From Bacillus sp. REN16 (lineage in GTDB: Bacteria > Bacillota > Bacilli > Bacillales > Bacillaceae_L): a stretch of 64,000 bases of DNA. Under the pieces are notes generated by a model. It did no database searches. It saw nothing but the letters and a program-made list of their open reading frames with translations, and was not told the origin of the DNA. How positions within the stretch are numbered: position 1 is the stretch's first letter; every line of letters starts with the position of its first letter. The stretch spans positions 1 to 64,000 of the forward strand of contig NZ_JAJFZK010000002.1 of assembly GCF_020731355.1 (NCBI RefSeq). Direction: 5' to 3'. Below, piece after piece: positions 44,337 to 52,378 of the stretch. The translations under genes were made by a program, and so were the position numbers.

Positions 44337-44534
44337 ATGGCTAAAAAAGAACGTCTTAACGAAGAAGCAGCTATGAATAATAACTTAACTTCTTCTACGT
44401 ATTCAAAAAGCAAAACGGCAAAGAAGAAAAAAATGGGGCCAAGTAGGTTGTGCCCCGTTTTTAGTTGGGTTCAATCGAAATTTCTTTTAGCCTGTTATAG
44501 GCTTCCTCTTTCTCAAACGAAGAATACCACCTAA
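44337..44534 (+). CDS. possible small basic protein running into a terminator
   Basis: ATG follows GGAGG by 9 bases and the frame reads MAKKERLNEEAAMNNNLTSS, then Lys-rich KSKTAKKKKMGPS. It then crosses a terminator-like hairpin (44434-44462) and overlaps the end of the convergent regulator gene. The first 35 residues look like a genuine small, basic, Asn-rich protein; the rest may come from loss of the original stop by a one-base shift. Coding status is uncertain. Confidence 0.4.
   Translation: MAKKERLNEEAAMNNNLTSSTYSKSKTAKKKKMGPSRLCPVFSWVQSKFLLACYRLPLSQTKNTT
44434..44462. terminator. hairpin between convergent genes
   Basis: GGGGC (44435-44439) pairs with GCCCC (44452-44456), flanked by A and T runs; it should end the XRE regulator gene on the minus strand and the small frame on the plus strand. 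Confidence 0.55.
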
Positions 44535-44919
44535 AATTGGAATCGTCTAAAATACGATAGTGTTGACTAATCATATTTTGCTGGAGACGAAACCTTCCCT
44601 CCTTTTTGAGATCCTTCCACCAAACCTTCCCACCTAATGTCCGTTCTTTTGCGCGATCAATTCCATTTCGTCCGATAATTTCAATGACATCAACCGGATC
44701 CTCCCCTAAAATAGATTGGATAATTTCACTATCGCGGAATAATGCACAAACGGCTACGATGCATGTCCAACCTGCTTGAATTCTTCCTTTTTCAATCTGA
44801 ACTAACGTCTTTTTTGAAATTCCCAAAATCTCAGCCATTTTATCCTGTGTATATCCTTTTTCAATCCGAATTAGCTTCATTTTTTCCGAGAGCGTTTGGG
44901 TTAACTGTTCCTTATCCAT
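44461..44919 (-). CDS. XRE-family helix-turn-helix regulator
   Basis: About 152 residues. The first 65 are a helix-turn-helix of the Cro/CI type: IRIEKGYTQDKMAEILGISK and KTLVQIEKGRIQAGW. The remaining part is polar with aromatic residues (GGKVWWKDLKKEGRFRLQQN, HYRILDDSNFRWYSSFE) and is not assigned; it may bind a ligand or partner. The ATG at 44919 lies after AGGTGAT; upstream in-frame starts are closer to it. Target unknown. Co-directional with the TSUP gene. Confidence 0.78.
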   Translation of the reverse strand: MDKEQLTQTLSEKMKLIRIEKGYTQDKMAEILGISKKTLVQIEKGRIQAGWTCIVAVCALFRDSEIIQSILGEDPVDVIEIIGRNGIDRAKERTLGGKVWWKDLKKEGRFRLQQNMISQHYRILDDSNFRWYSSFEKEEAYNRLKEISIEPN

Positions 44920-44956
44920 ATTCATCACCTATTTTTTATTTAGAGAAAACGTCAAA

Positions 44957-44985
44957 AACCTTAGTGTAATTTTACACCAAGGTCC
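44957..44985 (-). terminator. intrinsic terminator
   Basis: Stem ACCTTGGTGTA/TACACTAAGGT followed by TTTTT on the minus strand, after the TSUP gene. Confidence 0.7.
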
Positions 44986-45000
44986 ACAATATCGCAATTT

Positions 45001-45768
45001 TTAATAGATCAATTTCAATCCACTAATAAAAATGATGATCCCAATAACCGTTTGCAGCGGTTTCATCGGGACCTTTGCTGACAAGGTGCTTCCAATGATT
45101 ACCCCGGGAATCGAACCACAAAGTAAATTTGTGACTAAGAGAAAGTCAACGTTTCCAAAGCCTACGTGAAAAAAACTGCTCACCGTAACTAAAATAAATG
45201 CATGAGCGATATCGGTTCCAACTAATTCTGAGGCTCGTAATTGATAAAATAATAGCATGGCAAGTGCAAAAAGTGACCCAGAACCAACGGATGTTAAACC
45301 GACAATAAAACCAAGGACAGCGCCAAGAAGAATGGTGGCTTTTGCTTTATCCTCGATGGGTTTTAAACTGTAAGAGCTTTGTGAAAATCGGGTGCTGAAC
45401 AATGTCTTTATGACTGTCGCAACGGCAACCATCATGAGTACATAACCAAGGGCGTGCTTCACAATTTCTCCTTGCAGAAGTTTATCTCCACCAGCAAAAT
45501 GCAAAGTAGTTACCGCTATGATAGCACTTGGAACACTGCCGATTGCCAAATATTTCACTAGCTTAAAATTGATTGTTTTCTGCCGAAAATGCTGAACAGA
45601 TCCAAAAAATTTTGTGATTGAGTTATACACAAAGTCAGTTCCGACAGCAATTAGCGGATTGATGCCAATTAAGATTAAAAATGGGGTTAATAATGCCGCT
45701 CCACCAACACCAGTTAATCCGACCAGAAAACCGACAAAAAGGCCCATTAATACAATTCCAATACTCAT
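45001..45768 (-). CDS. TSUP-family (TauE/SafE) anion exporter
   Basis: About 255 residues with eight membrane helices in two repeats: VGFLVGLTGVGGAALLTPFL in the first and LGFIVGLTSVGSGSLFALAM in the second, each with the G(V)G-S/A signature. Family members move sulfite, sulfonates or other anions; the substrate is unknown. ATG at 45768 has GGGAG 8 bases upstream; the start six codons earlier does not. Confidence 0.85.
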   Translation of the reverse strand: MSIGIVLMGLFVGFLVGLTGVGGAALLTPFLILIGINPLIAVGTDFVYNSITKFFGSVQHFRQKTINFKLVKYLAIGSVPSAIIAVTTLHFAGGDKLLQGEIVKHALGYVLMMVAVATVIKTLFSTRFSQSSYSLKPIEDKAKATILLGAVLGFIVGLTSVGSGSLFALAMLLFYQLRASELVGTDIAHAFILVTVSSFFHVGFGNVDFLLVTNLLCGSIPGVIIGSTLSAKVPMKPLQTVIGIIIFISGLKLIY

Positions 45769-45981
45769 TCCGACCGCTCCCAACATTTTCGGATATGGGC
45801 ATTATATTTACAGTACATCCCTTTTGACACATATTTCTTTAAATAGACAGTTAAATTATTTTTTAACTATAACAATTTTATAGCTTCATAACTTAAAATG
45901 GAAAACGTCTATAAATATTTTATCAACAGTCACTAACTCATATGACTTTACTTTCATTTGTTAACTTATCTATTTTTTATG

Positions 45982-46010
45982 TTGACATATAATTATTCTT
46001 GTTTTACGAT
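45982..46010 (+). promoter_or_regulatory. bioY promoter
   Basis: -35 TTGACA (45982-45987), 17-base spacer, -10 TACGAT (46005-46010), directly followed by the BirA-type operator. Confidence 0.75.
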
Positions 46011-46011
46011 T

Positions 46012-46044
46012 TTGTTAACTACAAATTCACGGAGGTTAACACAA
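46012..46044 (+). promoter_or_regulatory. BirA-type biotin operator
   Basis: TTGTTAAC, 14 bases, GGTTAACACAA. This matches the Firmicute BirA site (TTGTTAAC-N14-GGTTAACAA), placed just after the -10 and covering the bioY Shine-Dalgarno (GGAGG). A weaker second copy (TTGTTAAC at 45958-45965, then GTTGACA) overlaps the -35 box. BirA with biotinyl-AMP should repress here. Confidence 0.8.
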
Positions 46045-46045
46045 A

Positions 46046-46657
46046 ATGACAGCAGTTTCGAAACCACGAATTCGAGCAATAGAAATTACATACGTCGGGA
46101 TGTTTGCGGCCCTAATGGCTATTGGTGCAAACATAACGTCAATGGCACCGTTTTTACAGGTCGCTGGTGTTCCATTAACAATGCAAACCTTTTTTGCCGT
46201 ATTAGCAGGACTTTTACTTGGGAGCAGACTTGGGGCCATTTCAATGACTGTATATATGTTAATTGGATTAGCTGGAGCACCTGTTTTTTCAGGCTTTGAG
46301 GCGGGAATAGCACCAATCATTGGGGGCACAGGCGGATTTATATTATCGTTCATTGCAACAGCTTATTTTGCTGGAAAAGTAGTTGAATATTCTAATGGGG
46401 CACCCTCATTAATCACATTTATGATTGCTGCTTTTGTTGGACTTTTCATGAACTATTTCATTGGTACAAACTACATGTATTTTGCATACAATTTTTGGCT
46501 TGATGTTAAAATGAGCTACGGTGCGGCATGGGCAGTAATGGCCTGGTTTATTGTAAAAGATCTTGCTTTCACAATTTTTGCCGCTCTTATTTCGCCAAGA
46601 ATTTATCGTGCAGTCACAAGAAATTCAATCAATCAATTATCAAATAAGGCATCCTAA
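46046..46657 (+). CDS. bioY: biotin ECF transporter S component BioY
   Basis: 203 residues, six helices, with BioY features: GVPLTMQTFFAVLAGLLLGS, RLGAISMTVYMLIGLAGAPVF, and GGTGGFILSFIATAYFAG. It captures biotin and works with the shared energising module (EcfA/A'/T). Corresponds to yuiG (bioYB) in B. subtilis, next to yuiF as here. Regulated by BirA according to the operator upstream. RBS GGAGG is within the operator. Confidence 0.95.
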   Translation: MTAVSKPRIRAIEITYVGMFAALMAIGANITSMAPFLQVAGVPLTMQTFFAVLAGLLLGSRLGAISMTVYMLIGLAGAPVFSGFEAGIAPIIGGTGGFILSFIATAYFAGKVVEYSNGAPSLITFMIAAFVGLFMNYFIGTNYMYFAYNFWLDVKMSYGAAWAVMAWFIVKDLAFTIFAALISPRIYRAVTRNSINQLSNKAS

Positions 46658-46702
46658 ATCAAATGCGCCCAAGCGTATTTGCGCCCAGATTTTTTAGGCC
46701 CA

Positions 46703-46765
46703 CATGAGGTGGGTCACAAAGACGTTGCCACAGGACGTGGCGTTCTTAGTCTTTGATCCTTCGCT
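46703..46765. repeat. intergenic inverted-repeat element (family B, fuller copy)
   Basis: GTGGGTCACAAAGAC...CTTAGTCTTTGATC as at 11509-11564, here with an inner hairpin GCCAC/GTGGC (46727-46731 and 46736-46741) that the other copy has lost. It occupies the gap between bioY and convergent yuiF. Confidence 0.6.
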
Positions 46766-46806
46766 CGAAAAACTTCCTTTAAAAATCTGTGGCATCCGCC
46801 GGAGGC

Positions 46807-46852
46807 TTAACTTTATTCAGCGGAAGTCGAGACTTCTGCTGAATAAAGTTAA
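46807..46852. repeat. 46-bp near-perfect hairpin
   Basis: Two 22-base arms (46807-46828 and 46831-46852) pair with a single G-T exception around a 2-base loop. The arms begin TTAACTTTATTCAGC. No T run follows immediately, so it is not a usual terminator. It is adjacent to the family B element and could be one composite unit with it. Confidence 0.8.
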
Positions 46853-46855
46853 ATT

Positions 46856-46887
46856 CCCCCACATTTATTTGTGGGGGTGTATTTTAT
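46856..46887. terminator. bioY/yuiF terminator hairpin
   Basis: Stem CCCCCACA/TGTGGGGG (46856-46863, 46870-46877) between convergent genes, followed by TGTATTTTAT. Confidence 0.6.
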
Positions 46888-48221
46888 AGAACGATAGCAG
46901 CAATCCATCCGAAAATAATGAGCGGAATATTATAGTGTAAAAATGTCGGTACACATGTATCCCAAATGTGATTATGTTGACCATCGACATTTAATCCAGC
47001 TGTCGGGCCAAGCGTACTATCAGAAGCTGGTGAACCCGCATCGCCTAAAGCTGCAGCTGTACCAAAGATGGCAAGTGTCGCCATTGGGCTAAAACCCAGC
47101 TCTATACATAAGGGAACGAAAATCGTTGCAATGATTGGAATCGTTGAAAATGAAGAACCAATTCCCATTGTAATTACTAAACCTACAATCAACATCATTA
47201 AAGCGGCAAGTGATTGATTGCCATTGATTAAGGCTGCTGATTGCTTTACAAGCTCTTCAACATCTCCTGTTGCATTAATAACGGCTGCAAATCCGGAGGC
47301 TGTTATCATGACAAACCCAATGAATGCCATCATTTTCATACCGCCAGTGATTACTTCATCAGCTTGATTTACTTTTATTGAACCACTGAAATAAAGGACT
47401 GCAATACCCGCTAATGCCCCAAAAATCATACCATCTACATCAAATACTTGAGAAAGTGTTAGCTGTGCACCTAAAGTAGCAATAACGGCAAGTAGTGCGA
47501 AGGTAAGACTCTTTTTTGTGTAAGCTGTTTTTAGTTCTGTCTCATTTGTTATTTTAATTTCTTTATATGTTTTTGGCTTACGGTAAGAAAAAAAGATTGC
47601 AATAAGTAAACCAACAACCATCCCAGCAGTTGGAATCAACATTGCGATTGGTATATCCCTTTTTGTTACTTCTAAACCACTTTCAGCCATATACTGCTGT
47701 AATAAACCTTGAAAAATCTCTCCAAATCCAATTGGTAATGCTATATACGGTGCTGTCAAACCAAATGTAATAACAGTGGCAATAAGTCGACGATCGATTT
47801 CAAGTTCATTAAATACCTTCAATAAGGGTGGAATTAAAATAGGGATAAATGCAATATGAACAGGTACAAGGTTTTGGGAAGAAATAGAGATTGCTAAAAT
47901 AATTAAGATGATCAAAACCTTTGAATAAGTTTTACGTTTAGAGTCTTCCTGCTTCCCCACCATTTTTATTGCAAGGTCTACCATTGCATCCGGTAATCCT
48001 GTTTTGGAAATAGCTACTGCAAAACTACCTAGTAGTGCATAGCTTAAAGCGACTGTGGCATTTCCGCCTAAACCCTCTGTAAAGGCTGAAATAGTTGTTG
48101 CGATATCAAGGCCACCAACGAGCCCTCCAACTATAGCACCCACTGCGAGAGCAACCACAACATTTATACGTAATAAGCTTAAAATAAGCATGACTAGAAC
48201 GGCTATAACAACTGCATTCAT
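46884..48221 (-). CDS. yuiF: YuiF, Na+/H+ antiporter (NhaC-like) family protein
   Basis: 445 residues with eleven or twelve helices. Family segments: [40 protein letters not shown], and [20 protein letters not shown] near the end. The Na_H_antiporter family includes Na+/H+ and amino-acid exchangers; the substrate is not determined. Conserved neighbour of bioY and pepA as in B. subtilis. A long imperfect inverted repeat lies 45-80 bp upstream and may be an operator. Confidence 0.88.
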   Translation of the reverse strand: MNAVVIAVLVMLILSLLRINVVVALAVGAIVGGLVGGLDIATTISAFTEGLGGNATVALSYALLGSFAVAISKTGLPDAMVDLAIKMVGKQEDSKRKTYSKVLIILIILAISISSQNLVPVHIAFIPILIPPLLKVFNELEIDRRLIATVITFGLTAPYIALPIGFGEIFQGLLQQYMAESGLEVTKRDIPIAMLIPTAGMVVGLLIAIFFSYRKPKTYKEIKITNETELKTAYTKKSLTFALLAVIATLGAQLTLSQVFDVDGMIFGALAGIAVLYFSGSIKVNQADEVITGGMKMMAFIGFVMITASGFAAVINATGDVEELVKQSAALINGNQSLAALMMLIVGLVITMGIGSSFSTIPIIATIFVPLCIELGFSPMATLAIFGTAAALGDAGSPASDSTLGPTAGLNVDGQHNHIWDTCVPTFLHYNIPLIIFGWIAAIVL

Positions 48222-48264
48222 GGCGAAAACTCCTTCTTAGATTGGTTAGTTTTTATTTTTGCTT

Positions 48265-48303
48265 TAGTTTGCTAAATTGGTAGAGAACTAAATTACCAAA
48301 CTA
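48265..48303 (-). promoter_or_regulatory. candidate operator upstream of yuiF
   Basis: Imperfect inverted repeat: TAGTTTGCTAAATT (48265-48278) against AAATTACCAAACTA (48290-48303), 12 of 14 positions matching, in the yuiF upstream region. Regulator unknown. The rest of this 310-base gap holds the weak 20-bp-type repeat and the pepA terminator. Confidence 0.4.
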
Positions 48304-48383
48304 CCTTACCATAGGTATGAAGAAGTCGTCAATGGAATATTTTGCGAGATTGTATGGGGAGGGTTGGGATTGGTAATGTGCTC

Positions 48384-48446
48384 GCGTACCAATTGCGGTT
48401 GTTTTGGTACAAGTACCGTGAAAGCACTCTTGCGGTACACGATACC
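48384..48446. repeat. weak phrase repeat around GCGGTAC / GTACC
   Basis: GCGTACC (48384), TTGGTAC (48404), AGTACCGTG (48412), TTGCGGTAC (48430) and GATACC (48441) recur with roughly 20-26 bp spacing in both orientations. It resembles the 20-bp repeats in other gaps but is much less regular. Confidence 0.35.
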
Positions 48447-48502
48447 TCTGTTTTAGCCCTAAGTATGTATCGCAAAATCCGTCTTGCAGATTATTTTTAA
48501 AA

Positions 48503-48531
48503 AAGAAGCCTACCCAAAGGTAGACTTCAAT
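48503..48531 (-). terminator. pepA terminator
   Basis: Stem GAAGTCTACC/GGTAGGCTTC with T run on the minus strand. Confidence 0.8.
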
Positions 48532-48533
48532 TA

Positions 48534-50039
48534 TTATTCGTTTGTTTCACCAAATCTTTCTACTAATGTTGCCAGGGTACGAACCATGACGCCAGTTGCA
48601 CCTGCTGGGCCTAGGTTATGAGCAGATGTTGTCGTAGCGGTTCCCGCTATATCCAGGTGCACCCAAGGTGTATTCTCTGCAAATTCTCCAATAAAAGTAC
48701 CTGCAAAAATCGCATGCCCGTCACGTCCCGGTGAATTGTTCAAGTCTGCCACCAGACTCTTACGTACACGCTTCTTATGATTTTCTGTAATTGGTAAACG
48801 CCAGATTGGCTCGCCGGCTTCTAATGAAGCCTCTAAAACTTCTTCAAAAAAGAGTTCATTATTTGTCATCGCGCCAGTAATATCATTGCCAAGAGCCACG
48901 ATCACCCCACCAGTTAATGTTGCAACATCGACCAAATAGGAGGCACCGTGGAACTTCGCATATGTGATGCCATCTGCTAAAGCAAGTCGACCTTCCGCAT
49001 CTGTATTTAAGATTTCGATTGTCTTGCCATTCATTGATGTCACCACATCGTCCGGCTTAAATGCCTCACCACTGATCATATTATCGGTTGATGGAATAAC
49101 TGCAACAACATTCTTTTCAGGACGTAACTCACCGATAACCTCCATCGCACCTAATACAGCAGCTGCTCCACCCATATCTGATTTCATACCAACAATGCCG
49201 TCTTTTGGTTTGATCGAATAACCGCCGGTATCAAAGGTAATTCCTTTTCCAACTAGACCAATCACATCTTCCCAGTTTTCTTTGCCCTGATATTTAAGGA
49301 CAATCATTTTCGGCGGCTCTACAGAACCTTTATTTACTGCTAATAGAGCACCCATACCGAGTTTTTCCATATCCTCTTTTTCGAGAATTTCTACCTCAAA
49401 TCCATATTTATTGCCAAGTTCTGCAGCATAACTTGCTAAATCTGTTGCAGTTAGCATATTGCCTGGTAAATTTACAAGTGTTCTCGCAGAATTTGTCCCT
49501 TTTCCATAGGCATATCCTACTGCTAAACTAGCTTCGACTTCATCAAGATCTGCTTGTGTATAAACAACAATTTTCTCAATTTTCTTTTCTGGTTCATTCG
49601 GCTTTTGCTTATAATCAGCAAATTGATATGCAGACAATGCAAATGCTTCCCCGAATGCATGAGCAACATCAGCGGCTTCGATTCCTTCTGTTACAAAGGA
49701 ATCTATTTCAATGGCAAAGCTTTCTATTCTTGCTTCAGCAATTGTTTTTACCGCCTTACCAAATGCTTCCCTAAGAGATTCAAAGGATTGCTTATTTTCC
49801 TTTCCAAGCCCTAGAAAATAAACTCGTTTAAACGGTGATTTTCCTAATGTATGTACCTTGGAAACAATATTTTGCTTTGTTGATATATCCCCTTCTTTTA
49901 ACAGTTCCGTAATTTGGCCGTCTAGTAGTGTATCCAACTCCTGTGTAAGCCCCGTTGTCTTTTGATTTTTGGAAAATAAACCAATTAGTACGGCTTCATG
50001 TTTATTTTGTACCTTAACTTCATTTTCAACTGTAAACAA
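48534..50039 (-). CDS. pepA: leucyl aminopeptidase (M17), YuiE
   Basis: 501 residues of the M17 cytosol aminopeptidase family. An N-terminal regulatory domain (1-165) precedes the catalytic domain with [18 protein letters not shown] (metal-binding K and D), [14 protein letters not shown], and the signature [14 protein letters not shown] carrying Asp/Glu metal ligands and Arg. It removes N-terminal residues from peptides. Position of yuiE. TTG start after GGAGGTG. Confidence 0.95.
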   Translation of the reverse strand: MFTVENEVKVQNKHEAVLIGLFSKNQKTTGLTQELDTLLDGQITELLKEGDISTKQNIVSKVHTLGKSPFKRVYFLGLGKENKQSFESLREAFGKAVKTIAEARIESFAIEIDSFVTEGIEAADVAHAFGEAFALSAYQFADYKQKPNEPEKKIEKIVVYTQADLDEVEASLAVGYAYGKGTNSARTLVNLPGNMLTATDLASYAAELGNKYGFEVEILEKEDMEKLGMGALLAVNKGSVEPPKMIVLKYQGKENWEDVIGLVGKGITFDTGGYSIKPKDGIVGMKSDMGGAAAVLGAMEVIGELRPEKNVVAVIPSTDNMISGEAFKPDDVVTSMNGKTIEILNTDAEGRLALADGITYAKFHGASYLVDVATLTGGVIVALGNDITGAMTNNELFFEEVLEASLEAGEPIWRLPITENHKKRVRKSLVADLNNSPGRDGHAIFAGTFIGEFAENTPWVHLDIAGTATTTSAHNLGPAGATGVMVRTLATLVERFGETNE

Positions 50040-50220
50040 TAACTACACCTCCAACTTTTTTTCACTCTCTTATTATATACTTCGGGACACTAAATTTCAT
50101 CTAACAAACATTTAATGCAGATTTCATTTTGCAGGCTGCCGTAAATTCTTTTATAATGTAAAGAAGCGTTTCCAATCCAATAAAGAGAAAAAGCGTATTT
50201 TAACGAGAGGACGTAGTTAC

Positions 50221-50691
50221 ATGGAGCTTTTTACAAATTTCCCCCTTTGGGCCGCCCTTGCTGCAATTGGATTTGCACAATTTGTTAAGGTCCCTCTGCA
50301 TTTTATTGTGACTAAAAAAGTTGATTGGTCCCTAATTACAAGCACTGGTGGTATGCCAAGCTCCCATTCAGCTGCTGTAACAGCCTTAACAACCGGAATT
50401 GCTCTTGAGCAAGGAGCCGGATCACCTTTTTTCGCGATATCAACAGTATTTGCCGTAATTGTTATGTTTGATGCCTCTGGCGTTCGCAGACATGCGGGTG
50501 AACAGGCGACAGTTCTTAACCAGCTTGTTGCAGATTTTCAAAAATTCACAGAGGATGCGAAGCTTTGGCCAAACCTTGACGACGCTAAAAAAAGAAGTGA
50601 GTTAAAAGAGTTATTGGGGCATAAACCAATTGAAGTCTTTTTTGGTGGTTTGACCGGGATCTTATTAACACTAATCCTTCATATTTTATAA
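50221..50691 (+). CDS. yuiD: YuiD, divergent PAP2-family membrane protein
   Basis: 156 residues, with several membrane helices. It matches the divergent PAP2 (DUF212) family: KVPLHFIVTKKVDWSLITST, GGMPSSHSAAVTALTTG with the PSSH phosphatase-like motif, and FDASGVRRHAGEQA. A phospholipid or polyprenyl-phosphate phosphatase role is possible but unproved. Divergent from pepA, convergent with yuiC; neighbours as in B. subtilis. Confidence 0.92.
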   Translation: MELFTNFPLWAALAAIGFAQFVKVPLHFIVTKKVDWSLITSTGGMPSSHSAAVTALTTGIALEQGAGSPFFAISTVFAVIVMFDASGVRRHAGEQATVLNQLVADFQKFTEDAKLWPNLDDAKKRSELKELLGHKPIEVFFGGLTGILLTLILHIL

Positions 50692-50698
50692 AATACAA

Positions 50699-50732
50699 AA
50701 CAGGCTAATCAGCACGATTAGCCTGTTAACTT
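50699..50732. terminator. bidirectional terminator
   Basis: Perfect 12-bp stem AACAGGCTAATC/GATTAGCCTGTT between yuiD and convergent yuiC. Confidence 0.85.
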
Positions 50733-51409
50733 TTTTCACCTAATATTTGTTGACGAAATACTTGCATCGATTTATCCTCATTCATTGCTGCGATTTCTTC
50801 TTCGGATATTTTACCGTCACCCATTTTAATCACATATACATCAAGAGTCCTCTTGCCCCATTTGTTATAAACATCATTTACTGTTTCATAATACAAGTCA
50901 ATTTTATTACCTTTAATGGCGCCACCCTTGTCAGCAACTACACCATAACCGTAATCCGGTATAAACAGGATAGTCCCAATTGGAAATACATGTAAATCAG
51001 CTGCGATAGTAGAGTATAGATCGCGTTTTACCTTTACACCTGAGTAGGTAATCCCATAGGATGGGTGATCGGCATCCTTACCAGTTGATTCTACTCCCGC
51101 CGTGTATCCAGTCGCGACAACTGTTTGTTTCGGATATTTTGAGAAATCAATCGCTTCTTCAATAGGAGATGTGCTTTCGACACCCGAAGCCATCACCGTC
51201 TGATTTCCATTTGTGAAAAACACAAATTTTGTGAACAGGCCGATACTTTTGAATACAACCGTTTGCGATTTATTTTTTATTTGGTCGCTTGCCCAGTTTG
51301 CAAGGTCCTTTGTCTGCACTCCTGAAAAAGATTGGAACGTAGTAAATAGTGCAAATGCAACTAAGATGGTCATTGCACATCTTCTTGTGATTGTGTTTAA
51401 ATGAAACAC
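50726..51409 (-). CDS. yuiC: YuiC, 3D-domain protein (Sps/Rpf-like cell-wall enzyme)
   Basis: About 227 residues. A hydrophobic N-terminal segment ([18 protein letters not shown]) is followed by a linker and a 3D domain with [35 protein letters not shown] and [18 protein letters not shown]. The Asp triad that names the family is visible in DYGYGV, ADKGGA and IDLYY. It is a likely lytic transglycosylase of the stationary-phase survival (Sps) type. GTG at 51409 follows GAGAGGAG; a start 12 codons upstream is less favoured. Confidence 0.88.
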   Translation of the reverse strand: MFHLNTITRRCAMTILVAFALFTTFQSFSGVQTKDLANWASDQIKNKSQTVVFKSIGLFTKFVFFTNGNQTVMASGVESTSPIEEAIDFSKYPKQTVVATGYTAGVESTGKDADHPSYGITYSGVKVKRDLYSTIAADLHVFPIGTILFIPDYGYGVVADKGGAIKGNKIDLYYETVNDVYNKWGKRTLDVYVIKMGDGKISEEEIAAMNEDKSMQVFRQQILGEKS

Positions 51410-51494
51410 ATTTTCCACTCCTCTCACGACTCTATTTCTTTCCAATACGGTAAGAAATTATTCGTTTATGGATGGAAAATAATTCTTTTAAGAA

Positions 51495-51658
51495 AAGCGC
51501 AAGTGCCTTTAAAGAGGAACATCAACTAAAGACTGCCACGTCCAGTGGCAAACGTCGATGTCAGCACATCCTGTGCAAGTCCGACAAGCACAAGACAAGC
51601 GCTGGTAGATGGCGTTCTTTGCCTTCAGAAGCGATTGGCTTGTGACCTCGAGGGGTTA
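51495..51658. repeat. nested-stem intergenic element (family A) interrupted by extra sequence
   Basis: Begins GCGCAAGTGCCTTT and ends TGTGACCTCGAGGGGTTA, with CCGACAAGCACAAGACAAGC inside, all shared with 52139-52256. Between the first and second shared blocks stands about 65 bases (51515-51580) including GCCAC/GTGGC, a hairpin like that in family B. It looks like one element inserted in another. Confidence 0.6.
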
Positions 51659-51716
51659 AGAACTGAAAATAGACAGCAAAAACTACGTAAAAATTATATA
51701 CTTTATTTTCATATAA

Positions 51717-51761
51717 AAAAGAAACGCAAGAATTCTATTACAAAATCCTTGCGTTTCTTAT
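51717..51761 (-). terminator. yuiB terminator
   Basis: Stem AAGAAACGCAAGGATTT/AATTCTTGCGTTTCTT with T run on the minus strand. Confidence 0.8.
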
Positions 51762-51787
51762 ATCAACAGCTATATGGAAAAGGCTTT

Positions 51788-52114
51788 CTAGAACATTCTG
51801 TATCCTTTTTTTCGTAGGAGCTTAATGACCACTCCTGATAGTATCGCTCCAGCAAGACCACTAAGCAGGATGGCAATATCTAAAGGAGCCAAAGTCATAA
51901 TGCTATTCCCTAAAGAGCGAAATGAAGTTCCTGGCGAAGTGAAATAATCGAGGAAAGAAACCTCTTGAATTATTGCAATCGCAATTATTGGGTAGATAAT
52001 AGCCATGATCCACGACATCCGTAACAGCATATTAAGAATGAATCCAATTCCAAAAAATAATACGAAAAACAATACCATTGAAATTAAAAAAATCGGTAAA
52101 AAACTGAGTGACAA
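51788..52114 (-). CDS. yuiB: YuiB membrane protein
   Basis: About 108 residues, three membrane helices (FLISMVLFFVLFFGIGFILN, WIMAIIYPIIAIAIIQEV and a C-terminal LLSGLAGAILSGVVIKLL). Similar to B. subtilis YuiB as recalled, which also has LLRMSWIMA. Function unknown. TTG at 52114 (after GGAGGTGAG) is chosen; a GTG two codons earlier is too close to the Shine-Dalgarno. Flanked on both sides by family A repeats; yuiA is missing. Confidence 0.85.
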   Translation of the reverse strand: MSLSFLPIFLISMVLFFVLFFGIGFILNMLLRMSWIMAIIYPIIAIAIIQEVSFLDYFTSPGTSFRSLGNSIMTLAPLDIAILLSGLAGAILSGVVIKLLRKKGYRMF

Positions 52115-52138
52115 AGCCACTCACCTCCTAGTTACAAA

Positions 52139-52256
52139 TGCGCAAGCGCCTTGATCAGCCCCGACAAGCACAAGACGAGCTGGCTAGAAGGTTGTTCTTT
52201 GACCTTCTTGACAGATTGGATTGTGACCTCGAGGGGCTAGGCGCTTAAGCTAGACG
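52139..52256. repeat. nested-stem intergenic element (family A, best copy)
   Basis: Three stems nest: AAGCGCC (52144-52150) with GGCGCTT (52240-52246), AGCCCC (52157-52162) with GGGGCT (52233-52238), and AGAAGGT (52186-52192) with ACCTTCT (52202-52208). The pattern is that of a structured RNA or a palindromic mobile repeat. It sits between yumB and yuiB. Other copies are at 51495 and, truncated, 4861. Confidence 0.7.
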
Positions 52257-52337
52257 AGTACAAATCCCTTCCTAGTGTACTAAAGGGATTGAACGTAAGT
52301 CAATTGATTTTACTTTCGAAAATATAATAAAAAAATA

Positions 52338-52371
52338 AAAAAGGAATGCGAGTATCCTCACATTCCTTTTA
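52338..52371 (-). terminator. yumB terminator
   Basis: Stem AAAAGGAATGTGAG/CTCGCATTCCTTTT with long T run on the minus strand. Confidence 0.85.
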
Positions 52372-52378
52372 GACGTTC

